Shown here in pieces: positions 7,561 through 15,011 of a DNA stretch of 33,539 nucleotides. The notes under the pieces were generated by a model. That model saw nothing but the letters and a program-made list of their open reading frames with translations, had not been told where the DNA came from and did no database searches. Made by a program: the position numbers and the translations under genes. Numbering within the stretch: position 1 is the stretch's first letter; each line of letters starts with the position of its first letter. The DNA is from Candidatus Kaiserbacteria bacterium RIFCSPHIGHO2_12_FULL_53_13 (GTDB lineage Bacteria > Patescibacteriota > Minisyncoccia > Phycocordibacterales > UBA2100): contig MFLP01000010.1 in assembly GCA_001781555.1 (NCBI GenBank), forward strand, positions 7,981 to 41,519, given 5' to 3'.

Positions 7561-8943
7561 TTATAAGTCCTTGAATTTGCGACGGTAGGCATCGGTGAGT
7601 TTCGAAAGCGGCATATCTATCGATGGGCCCGGAAGTTTTATCGAGAGCGCGGGTTTATTTGAGACTTCGCCGATCCGGACATGCGGGATGTGCCGTATAA
7701 TACCCACGAACTCTTTCTCTGCGTCTGGTCGGATTGAAACGAGTATGCGTCCCTGACTTTCTGAGAACAGGATACTGTCTGCGCGGCGGGCCGCGCCGGG
7801 AATGTTTTCTATATCGACATCTGCGCCAAGCTGTCCGGCAATTGTCGTCTTCGCAAGTGCTACGGCAAGCCCGCCGCGCCCGACCCCTATCGCGGAGGCA
7901 GCAAGTCCGCGCGCAATTGATTCCGAGAGCAAATCGTATGCAGCCGCGTTCTTGTGGGCACTTACTTTCGGCACCGTATTCCCGACCAACTTCTTACCCT
8001 CCTTATCTCCAAGCCACGCAAAGTATTCCGAGGCGCCAAGTTCGTCGTCCGTCTCTCCCAACAAGTAGATCGCGTCGCCTGAGCATTTGAGATCAAGTGT
8101 GACAGATCGTTCGACGCTCGGAATAACGCCGATCGCTGAAATTAGGAGCGTGGGCGGTACGGCTATGTGCGTCGGTTTGCCATCCGCAGAAAAGCCTTCA
8201 AAGTCGTTATACATGCTGTCTTTGCCTGAAATAAACGGTGTTCCGTACGCTGTAGCGATGTCGAAACACGCCCTTGCAGCACGTTTCAGTTCATACAATC
8301 GTTCTGGAGTATCCGAACTCGACCAACAAAAATTATCAAGGATAGCGAGGTGATCGCGCGAGGCACCTGCGCAAATGGCATTGCGCACGGCAGTGTCTAT
8401 CGCGGTGGCGGCCATCGCATAGGTATCAATGTCGGAGTACCACGGGCAATACCCTTGTGAGAGAACAATGCCGCGGGATGAATCCGGAATGGGTTTCAAC
8501 ACAGCAGAGTCCGCATTCACTCGCCCCCTGCCCTGAAGCGGCTTCGTTACCGACGTGCCTTGCACTTCGTGATCGTATTGTTGTGATATCGGCGCGATGC
8601 TTCCCACATTGGCTCTGCTGATGATTTCTTCAAACGCAAGTTTTATGTCCACTCTTCGGATTTTTGCGGTGGGCTCTGTGTGCTTCCGCGAGACGGGCGC
8701 GCTTTTCTGGGCCTTGATCGGGCGACCGTCGTGAAGGAATCCCATATCTATATCCATTATTGTTTTGCCTTTGTACCGCACGACGCAGGAACCGGAATCG
8801 GTAAATGTGCCGATGCGCGTCGCCTCGACGTCATGCCTGTCCAAAAGTTTCTTCAACGCCGCCCATTTCTTTTTTGGCACAGCAAGAGTCATGCGCTCCT
8901 GCGATTCCGATATCCATATCTGCCACGGCGCGAGCCCTGGATA
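7561..8943 (-). CDS. purL: FGAM synthase large subunit, C-terminal part (downstream of in-frame amber)
   Basis: The 3' segment of purL. The ORF track begins it at an ATG (8892), but homology continues in frame upstream through PWQIWISESQE to the TAG at 8944-8946. It is therefore the same reading frame as the 5' segment, not an independent gene. ISESQERM is a hallmark PurL block and would be cut by a start at 8892. Further family motifs are GYCPWYSDIDTYAMA, AILDNFCW and FISGKDSMYND (metal and ATP or FGAR binding), with a second PurM-like half domain to the end. If the amber is read through, the whole protein is about 988 residues. purQ follows 35 nt downstream. Confidence 0.88.
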   Translation of the reverse strand, partial: YPGLAPWQIWISESQERMTLAVPKKKWAALKKLLDRHDVEATRIGTFTDSGSCVVRYKGKTIMDIDMGFLHDGRPIKAQKSAPVSRKHTEPTAKIRRVDIKLAFEEIISRANVGSIAPISQQYDHEVQGTSVTKPLQGRGRVNADSAVLKPIPDSSRGIVLSQGYCPWYSDIDTYAMAATAIDTAVRNAICAGASRDHLAILDNFCWSSSDTPERLYELKRAARACFDIATAYGTPFISGKDSMYNDFEGFSADGKPTHIAVPPTLLISAIGVIPSVERSVTLDLKCSGDAIYLLGETDDELGASEYFAWLGDKEGKKLVGNTVPKVSAHKNAAAYDLLSESIARGLAASAIGVGRGGLAVALAKTTIAGQLGADVDIENIPGAARRADSILFSESQGRILVSIRPDAEKEFVGIIRHIPHVRIGEVSNKPALSIKLPGPSIDMPLSKLTDAYRRKFKDL

Positions 8944-8946
8944 CTA
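8944..8946 (-). other. In-frame TAG interrupting purL
   Basis: The frame reads ...EKVPL, TAG, YPGLAPWQIW... with homology on both sides and no shift. Related PurL proteins commonly have a charged residue such as Lys here, so one base change (AAG to TAG) would explain it. The base after the stop is T, and no CARYYA-type readthrough context follows. It may be a real nonsense mutation, an assembly or base error, strain variation, or suppression. Confidence 0.9.
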
Positions 8947-10527
8947 GAGCGGGACTTTCTCCAAGTCGACGACGCATCCCCCACATTCCTTCGCCATCTC
9001 GGCAACGGAGCACGAGAGCCCGCCCGCGCCGTTGTCGGTGATGCTCGTGTATAGGCCCTTATCTCGTGCTTCGCGTACCAAAGCGTCGGAAAATTTCTTC
9101 TGGGTTATAGGATCGCCTATCTGCACGGCGGTAGCTGGGCTCCCGGAAGCGAGAGCTTCGGATGAGAATGTGGCGCCGTGTATACCATCGAGCCCGACGC
9201 GCCCGCCTATCATGACGATGTAATCTCCCGACCGCGCTCTTTTCTCATGCAATTTTCTGCTGCCTGATGTGCGAGGGATGAGACCGACGGTACCCGCAAA
9301 CACCAAGGGCTTCGCGTTGTAGCGCGCGTCCGTCGCGACAAAGCCCAACGGCGTAGGAACACCGCTCTGGTTTCCGCCTGAATTCACGCCTTTTACGACA
9401 CCTTCAAGGATCCGGCGTGCCGACAAGACCGGCCTTGTCCGTTCTTTATCTCTGAATAATTCAACTCTCTCATCCGGGTCCCCGACACAAAATCCATACA
9501 CGTTGGCTATCGGCTTCGCCCCCATTCCAAACCCGAGCGTGTCGCGATTGACGCCTACAATCCCCGTAATAGCACCTCCGAATGGGTCTAGTGCGGATGG
9601 AGAGTTGTGCGTTTCTACTTTGTGCGTGACGAGATGCTTCTCGTCGAATGCGATGCCGCCGGAATTATCGGTGAACACCGAAACGCAGAAATCGTTCTTT
9701 CCTTTTTCCGCGCGGATCTTTTGTGTCGCACCTTTTATATATCTTCGATAAATTCCGTCTCTCACTTCGTCTAACGGATCGGCAAAAATAGTGTGCTTGC
9801 AGTGTTCCGACCACGTCTGCGCCAGTGATTCGAGCTCAATGTCGGTGGGGTTCCTGCCGAGCTTCTTGAAATGGCTGCGGATAGTCTCAATATAATCGAG
9901 AGATAGCGCCAAGGGCCCGCGCCTGCTGCCATTCGTACTCTTGATTCCCTCTTTGCCGATGCGCACGAGTTCCGCTTTCCCGACATTGAGATTTATCTCA
10001 TCTGCTGCAACGTGCTCATGTAATTGCACTTTAGGTACAACGACAGGGATCCCGCTCTTCGCGTCTTTCGCGGACACGATACGCACACTCTCGATAAGCG
10101 GGTTGTGCAATTCCTGCGCTATTTTCTCCGCTTCATGCGCCGTGATTTTTCCAATCAAGAAAATGAATGCTGACGAATATACTTCTTCGCGACTCTTTAA
10201 TTTCCGCCCTAGGCAATCTTCTGCCATCTGCCCTGCGGTTTTACCTACATTGTCGGTGACGCCAGGGTGAAATCCTATCTCGATAGCATATTCATACGAG
10301 CGCGGCGCGAGGACGGTCCCGATGGAATATTCTTCCGTCACTGGATTCGTTAGGCATTTGGCTATGCGCTTCACTTCGTCCGAGCTTAGCTTCGCGTCTA
10401 TCGTATACGCGAGCGAAACCCCGACGCTCTGGAGAGAGGTGCGTGGGAACAGGGCCTTGAGACTCTTTAGATAACCGCGGGCGCGAGCGTCCTCAACAGT
10501 CGCTCTTACCGTGATTCTCTGCGGCAT
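8944..10527 (-). CDS. purL: FGAM synthase large subunit, N-terminal part with tandem PurS-like domains (ends at amber)
   Basis: 527 residues up to the TAG. Residues about 1-70 (ending LTNPVTEEYSIG) and about 80-150 (IEIGFHPGVTDNVGKTAGQM to LHNPLIESVRIV) each resemble PurS. The N-terminus thus looks like a fused PurS pair, as in the N-terminal domain of large-type PurL. The catalytic core follows with LAQTWSEHCKHTIF (the AQ.WSEHC motif), HKVETHNSPSALDPFGGAITG and GGRVGLDGIHGATFSS. Unlike large PurL there is no fused glutaminase, which is supplied by the separate PurQ. The gene starts 37 nt after folA. A TATAGT box 7 nt before the ATG suggests its own leaderless promoter. Confidence 0.93.
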   Translation of the reverse strand: MPQRITVRATVEDARARGYLKSLKALFPRTSLQSVGVSLAYTIDAKLSSDEVKRIAKCLTNPVTEEYSIGTVLAPRSYEYAIEIGFHPGVTDNVGKTAGQMAEDCLGRKLKSREEVYSSAFIFLIGKITAHEAEKIAQELHNPLIESVRIVSAKDAKSGIPVVVPKVQLHEHVAADEINLNVGKAELVRIGKEGIKSTNGSRRGPLALSLDYIETIRSHFKKLGRNPTDIELESLAQTWSEHCKHTIFADPLDEVRDGIYRRYIKGATQKIRAEKGKNDFCVSVFTDNSGGIAFDEKHLVTHKVETHNSPSALDPFGGAITGIVGVNRDTLGFGMGAKPIANVYGFCVGDPDERVELFRDKERTRPVLSARRILEGVVKGVNSGGNQSGVPTPLGFVATDARYNAKPLVFAGTVGLIPRTSGSRKLHEKRARSGDYIVMIGGRVGLDGIHGATFSSEALASGSPATAVQIGDPITQKKFSDALVREARDKGLYTSITDNGAGGLSCSVAEMAKECGGCVVDLEKVPL

Positions 10528-10534
10528 TCCCTAC

Positions 10535-10540
10535 ACTATA
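10535..10540 (-). promoter_or_regulatory. -10 box of purL (leaderless geometry)
   Basis: TATAGT on the minus strand, 7 nt before the purL ATG. A weak TTTTCA lies 17 nt further upstream, just before the folA stop. No Shine-Dalgarno fits between the box and the ATG. Confidence 0.6.
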
Positions 10541-10564
10541 TACGAAACTCGCCGAAGTGAAAAA

Positions 10565-11065
10565 TCAGCGCTCCAGATCAACCCACCGGTAGCGAAGACC
10601 TTTCCATTCGTGCTCTTCTTCGAAAACCTTTCTCGTGAAAATGTGCTCGTAGGGCGGGAAAAAAGTGTCTGCCTCTTTTTCGTCGTCGATCTGTGTGAGG
10701 TAGAGCTTGTCGATGTATTTGAGCGCCTGTTCGTAGATCGAAGCGCCGCCGCCGATGCTTACCTCTTCAGAATCAAGTCCTTTAGCTATATCTATTGCCG
10801 CTTCTAATGAGCCCGCCGTGACCACGCCTTCGTGTTTCCATGAAGGGTCCTGTGTTACCACGATATTGGTGCGCCCCGGCAAGGGCCCTCCCAAATATCC
10901 CAATATCGATTCAAACGTCTTTCTTCCCATGATGATAGGGTGCCCGGAAGTCAATCGTTTAAAACGTTTCAAGTCGTCAGGGATATGCCACAGAAGTTTG
11001 CCGTCTTTCCCAAGCTCGCGTTTCTTCCCGATCGCTACTACTGCAGTGATAATAGGCTTTTTCAT
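10565..11065 (-). CDS. folA: Dihydrofolate reductase
   Basis: 166 residues, standard length. It reduces dihydrofolate to tetrahydrofolate with NADPH. ITAVVAIGKKRELGKDGKLLWHIPDDLKRF contains the Met20-loop region and the catalytic acidic residue in IPDDL (Asp, as in E. coli). HPIIMGRKTFESI binds NADPH, VSIGGGASIYEQAL is the GG(A/G).IY motif, and LYLTQID follows. It is the first gene of the minus-strand purine run. With thyA, dcd and glyA on the facing plus strand it completes the thymidylate cycle: ThyA produces dihydrofolate and FolA recycles it. Its transcript is probably leaderless (TATAGT 6 nt before ATG). Confidence 0.97.
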   Translation of the reverse strand: MKKPIITAVVAIGKKRELGKDGKLLWHIPDDLKRFKRLTSGHPIIMGRKTFESILGYLGGPLPGRTNIVVTQDPSWKHEGVVTAGSLEAAIDIAKGLDSEEVSIGGGASIYEQALKYIDKLYLTQIDDEKEADTFFPPYEHIFTRKVFEEEHEWKGLRYRWVDLER

Positions 11066-11071
11066 GCACCG

Positions 11072-11077
11072 ACTATA
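11072..11077 (-). promoter_or_regulatory. Extended -10 box of folA (leaderless geometry)
   Basis: TGATATAGT on the minus strand: an extended -10 (TGn plus TATAGT) ending 6 nt before the folA ATG, with no Shine-Dalgarno. A good -35 is not visible, as is common with extended -10 promoters. Confidence 0.65.
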
Positions 11078-11120
11078 TCATGCCGTTCTTCCACAATTCG
11101 TGTCACCTATTCATGGATAA

Positions 11121-11150
11121 AAAGTGAAACGCCGGCGGGGGTGCCGGCGT
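11121..11150 (-). terminator. Intrinsic terminator of the 53-residue membrane protein gene
   Basis: On the minus strand ACGCCGGC, a six-base loop ACCCCC, then GCCGGCGT followed by TTCACTTTTT. This is an 8-bp GC-rich stem with a T-rich tail, 31 nt after the TGA of the small gene and before the folA promoter. It separates the two transcription units. Confidence 0.75.
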
Positions 11151-11181
11151 GTCGGAAATTCTCGCGAAAGTGACGGCAATC

Positions 11182-11343
11182 TCAATTCCCCCAGAAAATC
11201 GCCTGCCACAGTAATGAAAGAGCGGCTGTCGCGGCGAGAAAGGCTACGGCAACCAGTCCCCAAGTCGCCACTTCTTCCCCTTCGACCTCAACCTCAATTG
11301 CTTGAGGAAGAGGAAACTTCGTCAAGTCAACAACGAATCTCAT
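11182..11343 (-). CDS. 53-residue single-span membrane protein (not in ORF track)
   Basis: A short minus-strand ORF starting at ATG 11341-11343, ending at TGA 11182-11184, encoding 53 residues. It begins MRFVVDLTKFPLPQAIEVEV, continues with an acidic EGEE, and then has one hydrophobic helix (WGLVAVAFLAATAALSLLW) before the end QAIFWGN. Support is unusually strong for so short a gene: a near-perfect Shine-Dalgarno AGGAGG 5 nt before ATG, a plausible promoter (TTGACC, 16 nt, TATTGT at 11387-11414), and an intrinsic terminator downstream. Function is unknown. The acidic amphipathic N-terminus followed by a C-terminal anchor suggests a small membrane adaptor, but this is only inference. It is divergent from the CYTH gene. 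Confidence 0.75.
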   Translation of the reverse strand: MRFVVDLTKFPLPQAIEVEVEGEEVATWGLVAVAFLAATAALSLLWQAIFWGN

Positions 11344-11386
11344 CCTCTCCTCCTACAAATTTGGGCGCCACGTCCCAATGTCATTC

Positions 11387-11414
11387 ACAATACCTGTCAA
11401 TGGAAAACGGTCAA
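11387..11414 (-). promoter_or_regulatory. Putative sigma70-type promoter of the 53-residue gene
   Basis: On the minus strand TTGACC (11409-11414), a 16-nt spacer and TATTGT (11387-11392), about 43 nt before the ATG. It overlaps the opposite-strand promoter region of the CYTH gene. Confidence 0.45.
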
Positions 11415-11424
11415 CGCATGAGGG

Positions 11425-11430
11425 TATAAT
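11425..11430 (+). promoter_or_regulatory. -10 box of CYTH gene (leaderless geometry)
   Basis: A perfect TATAAT ends 7 nt before the ATG at 11438, and the intervening AGCTTTC has no Shine-Dalgarno. A weak TGGAAA lies 18 nt upstream. This supports the start at 11438 over the ORF track's 11378. Confidence 0.7.
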
Positions 11431-11437
11431 AGCTTTC

Positions 11438-12112
11438 ATGCAATCTTATGAGGTGGAAGTGAAGGCGCTCCTTGGGAGCGCCGAGCGCATGGAAGAAGTA
11501 CGCCGCGCGATGAGAGCGGCTGACCCCGCATGCACACTTCAGTCTAGAAACAAGCAACTCAATCATTATTTCGAGGGCAACACACTCGGTAGATTATCCG
11601 AAACAGCGGCACAATATCTTTCCGCCGAAGCACGCGTTCGACTGCAGGACTTTGTTGCACGCGCAAAAGAATTCTCCGTCCGAACAAGGGAAAAAGACGG
11701 TGAAGTTTTTCTTGTAGTGAAGGTTTCCGTTGGAGACGACACGAGCGCGAACGGGGTCTCGCGAATGGAATTTGAGGAAAAAGTCCCGCTTACTCTCACA
11801 GAACTAGACGCGCTCGTGCTCTCCGCCGGATTCGCATATCAGGCAAAATGGTCGCGAGAACGTGAAGAATACGTATGCAAAGGCGTAAACGTCACACTGG
11901 ATAAAAATGCCGGGTATGGCTGGCTTGCCGAATTCGAGCGCGTCGTGGACGATCCGACGAAAGTGAACGAGGCGCAGAGAGACATACGAGCGCTTATGGA
12001 AACGCTCGGTGTCGCGGAATTGCCGCAGGATCGCTTAGAGAGGATGTTTGCGTTCTACAATGCACACTGGGAAGAGTACTACGGAACGGAAAAGATTTTT
12101 ATGATAGAGTAG
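11438..12112 (+). CDS. CYTH-domain protein (triphosphate tunnel metalloenzyme family)
   Basis: 224 residues from the ATG at 11438. The ORF-track start 60 nt upstream would place the promoter inside the gene. The N-terminus contains EVEVK (residues 5-9), the ExExK signature of CYTH enzymes. Later alternating basic and acidic strands follow (FSVRTREKDGEVFLVVK, RMEFEEKV, AKWSREREEYVC, VNVTLDKNAGYGWLAEFE), as expected for the eight-stranded tunnel that binds a triphosphate and metal. Members include class IV adenylate cyclases, thiamine triphosphatases and inorganic triphosphatases; which one applies cannot be told. It leads a plus-strand run with dcd and thyA, and its TAG stop lies 6 nt before dcd. 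Confidence 0.85.
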   Translation: MQSYEVEVKALLGSAERMEEVRRAMRAADPACTLQSRNKQLNHYFEGNTLGRLSETAAQYLSAEARVRLQDFVARAKEFSVRTREKDGEVFLVVKVSVGDDTSANGVSRMEFEEKVPLTLTELDALVLSAGFAYQAKWSREREEYVCKGVNVTLDKNAGYGWLAEFERVVDDPTKVNEAQRDIRALMETLGVAELPQDRLERMFAFYNAHWEEYYGTEKIFMIE

Positions 12113-12118
12113 AAACCT

Positions 12119-12697
12119 ATGTTTCTCTCAGACGTCGACATCGAAAAAGCGGTCAGGAAGGGCCATATCGTACTCAAGCCGTTCGACAAGAAGCGCCTTC
12201 AGCCCGTCTCGTACGACATCCGGCTCGGCAATAAATTCATCGCCAACGATGAGAACGCGACACATTTCGTGGACCCGGTCCGCAAAATCTACGCGAAAAC
12301 CCGGGAGGCCGAAGTTAAAGACGGCCAAGAATTCGTGCTTCATCCGGGAATATCCGTTCTAGGAACATCTAAAGAATATTTCGGCTCCGACGACTATCTG
12401 ATACAGATCGGCGGAAAATCATCGCTTGCCCGCATCGGTCTCATGGTGCACAACACCGCGGGCATAATCAATCCGGGACATTTCCTACACGTCACGTTTG
12501 AAATGACTAATCAGAGCAACGTCCCCATCATCCTGCGACCCGGCATGGAAATCGCCCAGCTTACGTTCTCGACCCTCTCGTCGCCGCCTCGGCAAAATTA
12601 TTCGAGAACAGGCCGCTTCGTGAAGGATAATTGGAAACACTTCGTGCCTGCGAAATCGACCGCTAAAAGGAAAACCTCGAAGAAAAAGACGCGGTAG
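12119..12697 (+). CDS. dcd: dCTP deaminase (Dcd/Dut family)
   Basis: 192 residues. It deaminates dCTP to dUTP, or to dUMP if bifunctional, supplying thymidylate synthesis. LQPVSYDIRLGNKF is the substrate-binding start of the fold. GGKSSLARIGLMVHNTAG is the trimer-interface P-loop-like motif. FLHVTFEMTN carries the likely catalytic Glu, and LRPGMEIAQLTF closes the fold. The last roughly 17 residues are a Lys/Arg-rich tail (AKSTAKRKTSKKKTR) outside the domain. No separate dUTPase is seen here, so a dUMP-forming bifunctional enzyme is possible but unproven. thyA starts 10 nt downstream. Confidence 0.93.
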   Translation: MFLSDVDIEKAVRKGHIVLKPFDKKRLQPVSYDIRLGNKFIANDENATHFVDPVRKIYAKTREAEVKDGQEFVLHPGISVLGTSKEYFGSDDYLIQIGGKSSLARIGLMVHNTAGIINPGHFLHVTFEMTNQSNVPIILRPGMEIAQLTFSTLSSPPRQNYSRTGRFVKDNWKHFVPAKSTAKRKTSKKKTR

Positions 12698-12700
12698 AAT
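12695..12700 (+). promoter_or_regulatory. -10 box of thyA overlapping the dcd stop
   Basis: TAGAAT begins with the TAG stop of dcd and ends 6 nt before the thyA ATG. The geometry matches the other leaderless starts in this window, but the hexamer is weaker. Confidence 0.4.
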
Positions 12701-12706
12701 ACGCAT

Positions 12707-13672
12707 ATGAGCGCGCGCCATCCCGAATATCAATACCTCGACCTGATGCGGGAACTCCTCGATACGGGAGACAGACAGGTCGATGCCGGACATGGTAAAG
12801 CGCACTATGGCCTTTTCGGCCGTCAAATACGATTCGATCTCGCGGAGGGATTTCCACTGCTCACAACCAAAAAAGTTTACTGGAAGGGTGTTTTGCATGA
12901 GCTGTATTGGTTCATGTCGGGACAAACAAATATCAAATACCTCGTCGACAACGACGTCCACATTTGGGACGACTATCCTTATCGCATCTACGAGGAACAC
13001 GCGAGACGCGGGAAGTGGCCGAGTATGACGAAAGAGGAATTCGTCTCGAAGATAAAGAATAATGAGAAATTTGCTCTAGAGCACGGCAATCTTCCCCGCA
13101 TCTACGGCGAAATGTGGCGAAAGTGGCCCGCTAAAGACGGGCGCGGCATCGATCAGCTCGGCTGGGTCGTTCGAGAATTGCGGAATGACCCCGGTGCGCA
13201 CAACGCAATAGTCAGTTCATGGAATCCGGAGTTCCTATACACGATGGCAAAAGACGAAGAAGCGAACCACTTCCCCATCTGCCACAATATGTATCAAATG
13301 AATATCAAGCATGAAAAGGTCTCGCTTCAGCTCTACCAGCGAAGCGCGGATATCTTCCTCGGCGTCCCTTTCAACATCGCAAGCTACGCGCTCCTCACGC
13401 ACATCGTCGCGAAAATATTGGGACGCGAGGTGGGAGAATTCGTGCACACGTTCGGCGACGTGCACTTTTATGAAGACCATGAAGTGGCGATTCGGCAACA
13501 GCTTGAGCGCGAGCCAAAGCCGTTCCCCACGGTCAAGATAAATGATTTGGCGACAAGTCTCGATGCATTTAGACCCGAGCATGTTCTGCTTGAAGGATAC
13601 GACCCGCACCCTCCCATCAAGGCTGAACTGACGGTCGCCGGCTTCCGCAACCTGGAAAACAAGCCGGATTAA
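12707..13672 (+). CDS. thyA: Thymidylate synthase
   Basis: 321 residues, longer than the 264-residue E. coli enzyme because of an insertion after VHIWDDYPY (a region including KWPSMTKEEFVSKIKNN). It methylates dUMP to dTMP using methylene-tetrahydrofolate. The catalytic Cys is in HFPICHNMYQM. The dUMP-binding block is LQLYQRSADIFLGVPFNIASYA, where many homologues have QRSCD. TTKKVYWKGVLHELYWFMSG and HTFGDVHFYEDH are further conserved parts. Genomic order dcd-thyA-glyA on one strand with folA opposite groups the dTMP cycle. Confidence 0.97.
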   Translation: MSARHPEYQYLDLMRELLDTGDRQVDAGHGKAHYGLFGRQIRFDLAEGFPLLTTKKVYWKGVLHELYWFMSGQTNIKYLVDNDVHIWDDYPYRIYEEHARRGKWPSMTKEEFVSKIKNNEKFALEHGNLPRIYGEMWRKWPAKDGRGIDQLGWVVRELRNDPGAHNAIVSSWNPEFLYTMAKDEEANHFPICHNMYQMNIKHEKVSLQLYQRSADIFLGVPFNIASYALLTHIVAKILGREVGEFVHTFGDVHFYEDHEVAIRQQLEREPKPFPTVKINDLATSLDAFRPEHVLLEGYDPHPPIKAELTVAGFRNLENKPD

Positions 13673-13691
13673 ATATGGTATTGTGCAAGCA

Positions 13692-13720
13692 TTGAATAAA
13701 AATTAGTGGTTAATTATCTT
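13692..13720 (+). promoter_or_regulatory. Putative glyA promoter
   Basis: TTGAAT (13692-13697), a 17-nt spacer, and TATCTT (13715-13720), ending 4 nt before the glyA ATG. The transcript would start at or within the first codon. Confidence 0.5.
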
Positions 13721-13724
13721 TATC

Positions 13725-14993
13725 ATGGATGAATATAAGCACATAAAGAAGCAAGACCCGGAAGTATTCGCCGCGATCGAAGGCGAGGAGAAGCGCGAAG
13801 CGGAGGGGCTTGAGCTTATTCCTTCGGAGAACTACGTCTCGAAGGCCGTCCGAGAAGCGAACAGTTCCATACTCACGAATAAGTATTCCGAAGGGTACCC
13901 CGGCAAGCGTTATTACGGCGGACAGAAGTACACCGACATGGTGGAGACGCTCGCCATTGAACGCGCGAAGAAACTCTTTGATGCAAAATATGCGAACGTC
14001 CAGACCCTAGGCGGCGCCAACGCGAACATCGCGATGTACTTCGCGCTTCTGAATCCCGGCGACACCGTGCTCGGCATGGATCTCTCACATGGCGGACACC
14101 TTACGCACGGCCATCCCGTCACCTATCTCACCAAGATTTTCAACTTCGTCCGCTACAAGATGAAGGATCCGGACACGGGCGAAATCGACTACGACGAAAT
14201 GCGCGAGACGGCTCTCAAAACGAAGCCGAAGATTGTGCTCGCCGGATTTTCCGCATACCCGCGCGAACTGAACTACGCGAAGTTTGTCGAGATAGCGCGC
14301 GAGGTCGGAGCGTACGCCGTCATGGATGTCGCGCACATCGCGGGCCTTATAGCTGGCCGCTCCGTGAAGAACCCGTTCGATGCCGGTTTCGATATTATGA
14401 CGACGACTACGCACAAGACCCTGCGCGGGCCTCGGGGCGGCATGATACTCACACGTGAAAGCGAAGAGATCGCGAAAAAAATCGACAAGATGGTATTCCC
14501 CGGTCTTCAGGGCGGCCCGCACATGAATAACATAGCGGCGAAAGCCGTCGCATTCGGCGAGGCGCTTCAGCCCGCGTTCCGCACCTATGCCGCACAGATC
14601 TTGAAGAACGCCAAGGCGATGGCCGAAGTGTTCAAAGCGCATGACATCCGATTGCTCACGGGCGGCACGGACAATCATCTCATCCTCGCCGATGTCTTCG
14701 GCTCGCTTCAGATCACCGGAAAGGACGCGGAAACGCTCCTTGATGCCGTCGGTATCACGCTCAACAAGAATTCTATAGCTGATGACACCCGCGGGCCGAT
14801 GGATCCGTCCGGTATCCGCTTCGGCACGCCGGCCATAACTACACGGAAATTCAAAGAGAAGGAGTGTGCACGCGTCGCCGAACTCATGGTGGTGGCGATG
14901 CAGAAACGTGCTGAACCGAATGTGCAAAAAGCGATCCGCGAAGAGATACGCGAGATGTGCTCGCGATTCCCCATCCCCGAGTCGCACGTGTAG
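13725..14993 (+). CDS. glyA: Serine hydroxymethyltransferase
   Basis: 422 residues, normal length. A PLP enzyme converting serine and tetrahydrofolate to glycine and methylene-tetrahydrofolate, the cofactor ThyA consumes. LIPSENYVSKAV and NKYSEGYPGKRYYGG are the hallmark N-terminal blocks. The PLP lysine is in MTTTTHKTLRGPRGG, and MDVAHIAGLIAG holds the Asp that contacts the pyridine nitrogen. The stretch usually written VQPHSGSQAN is VQTLGGANAN here, replacing serines that contact the PLP phosphate in E. coli GlyA. The C-terminal GIRFGTPAITTR is intact. A large antisense ORF (14085-15029) is a codon-bias shadow. Confidence 0.97.
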   Translation: MDEYKHIKKQDPEVFAAIEGEEKREAEGLELIPSENYVSKAVREANSSILTNKYSEGYPGKRYYGGQKYTDMVETLAIERAKKLFDAKYANVQTLGGANANIAMYFALLNPGDTVLGMDLSHGGHLTHGHPVTYLTKIFNFVRYKMKDPDTGEIDYDEMRETALKTKPKIVLAGFSAYPRELNYAKFVEIAREVGAYAVMDVAHIAGLIAGRSVKNPFDAGFDIMTTTTHKTLRGPRGGMILTRESEEIAKKIDKMVFPGLQGGPHMNNIAAKAVAFGEALQPAFRTYAAQILKNAKAMAEVFKAHDIRLLTGGTDNHLILADVFGSLQITGKDAETLLDAVGITLNKNSIADDTRGPMDPSGIRFGTPAITTRKFKEKECARVAELMVVAMQKRAEPNVQKAIREEIREMCSRFPIPESHV

Positions 14994-15011
14994 CCAGAAA
15001 ACGGCACTAAA

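Noticed and set aside
8944-8946. Alternative genetic code explaining the purL stop
   Set aside because: TAG ends other intact genes here (for example hisS and dcd) and TGA ends hisG, purE and purC, so neither amber nor opal is globally recoded.
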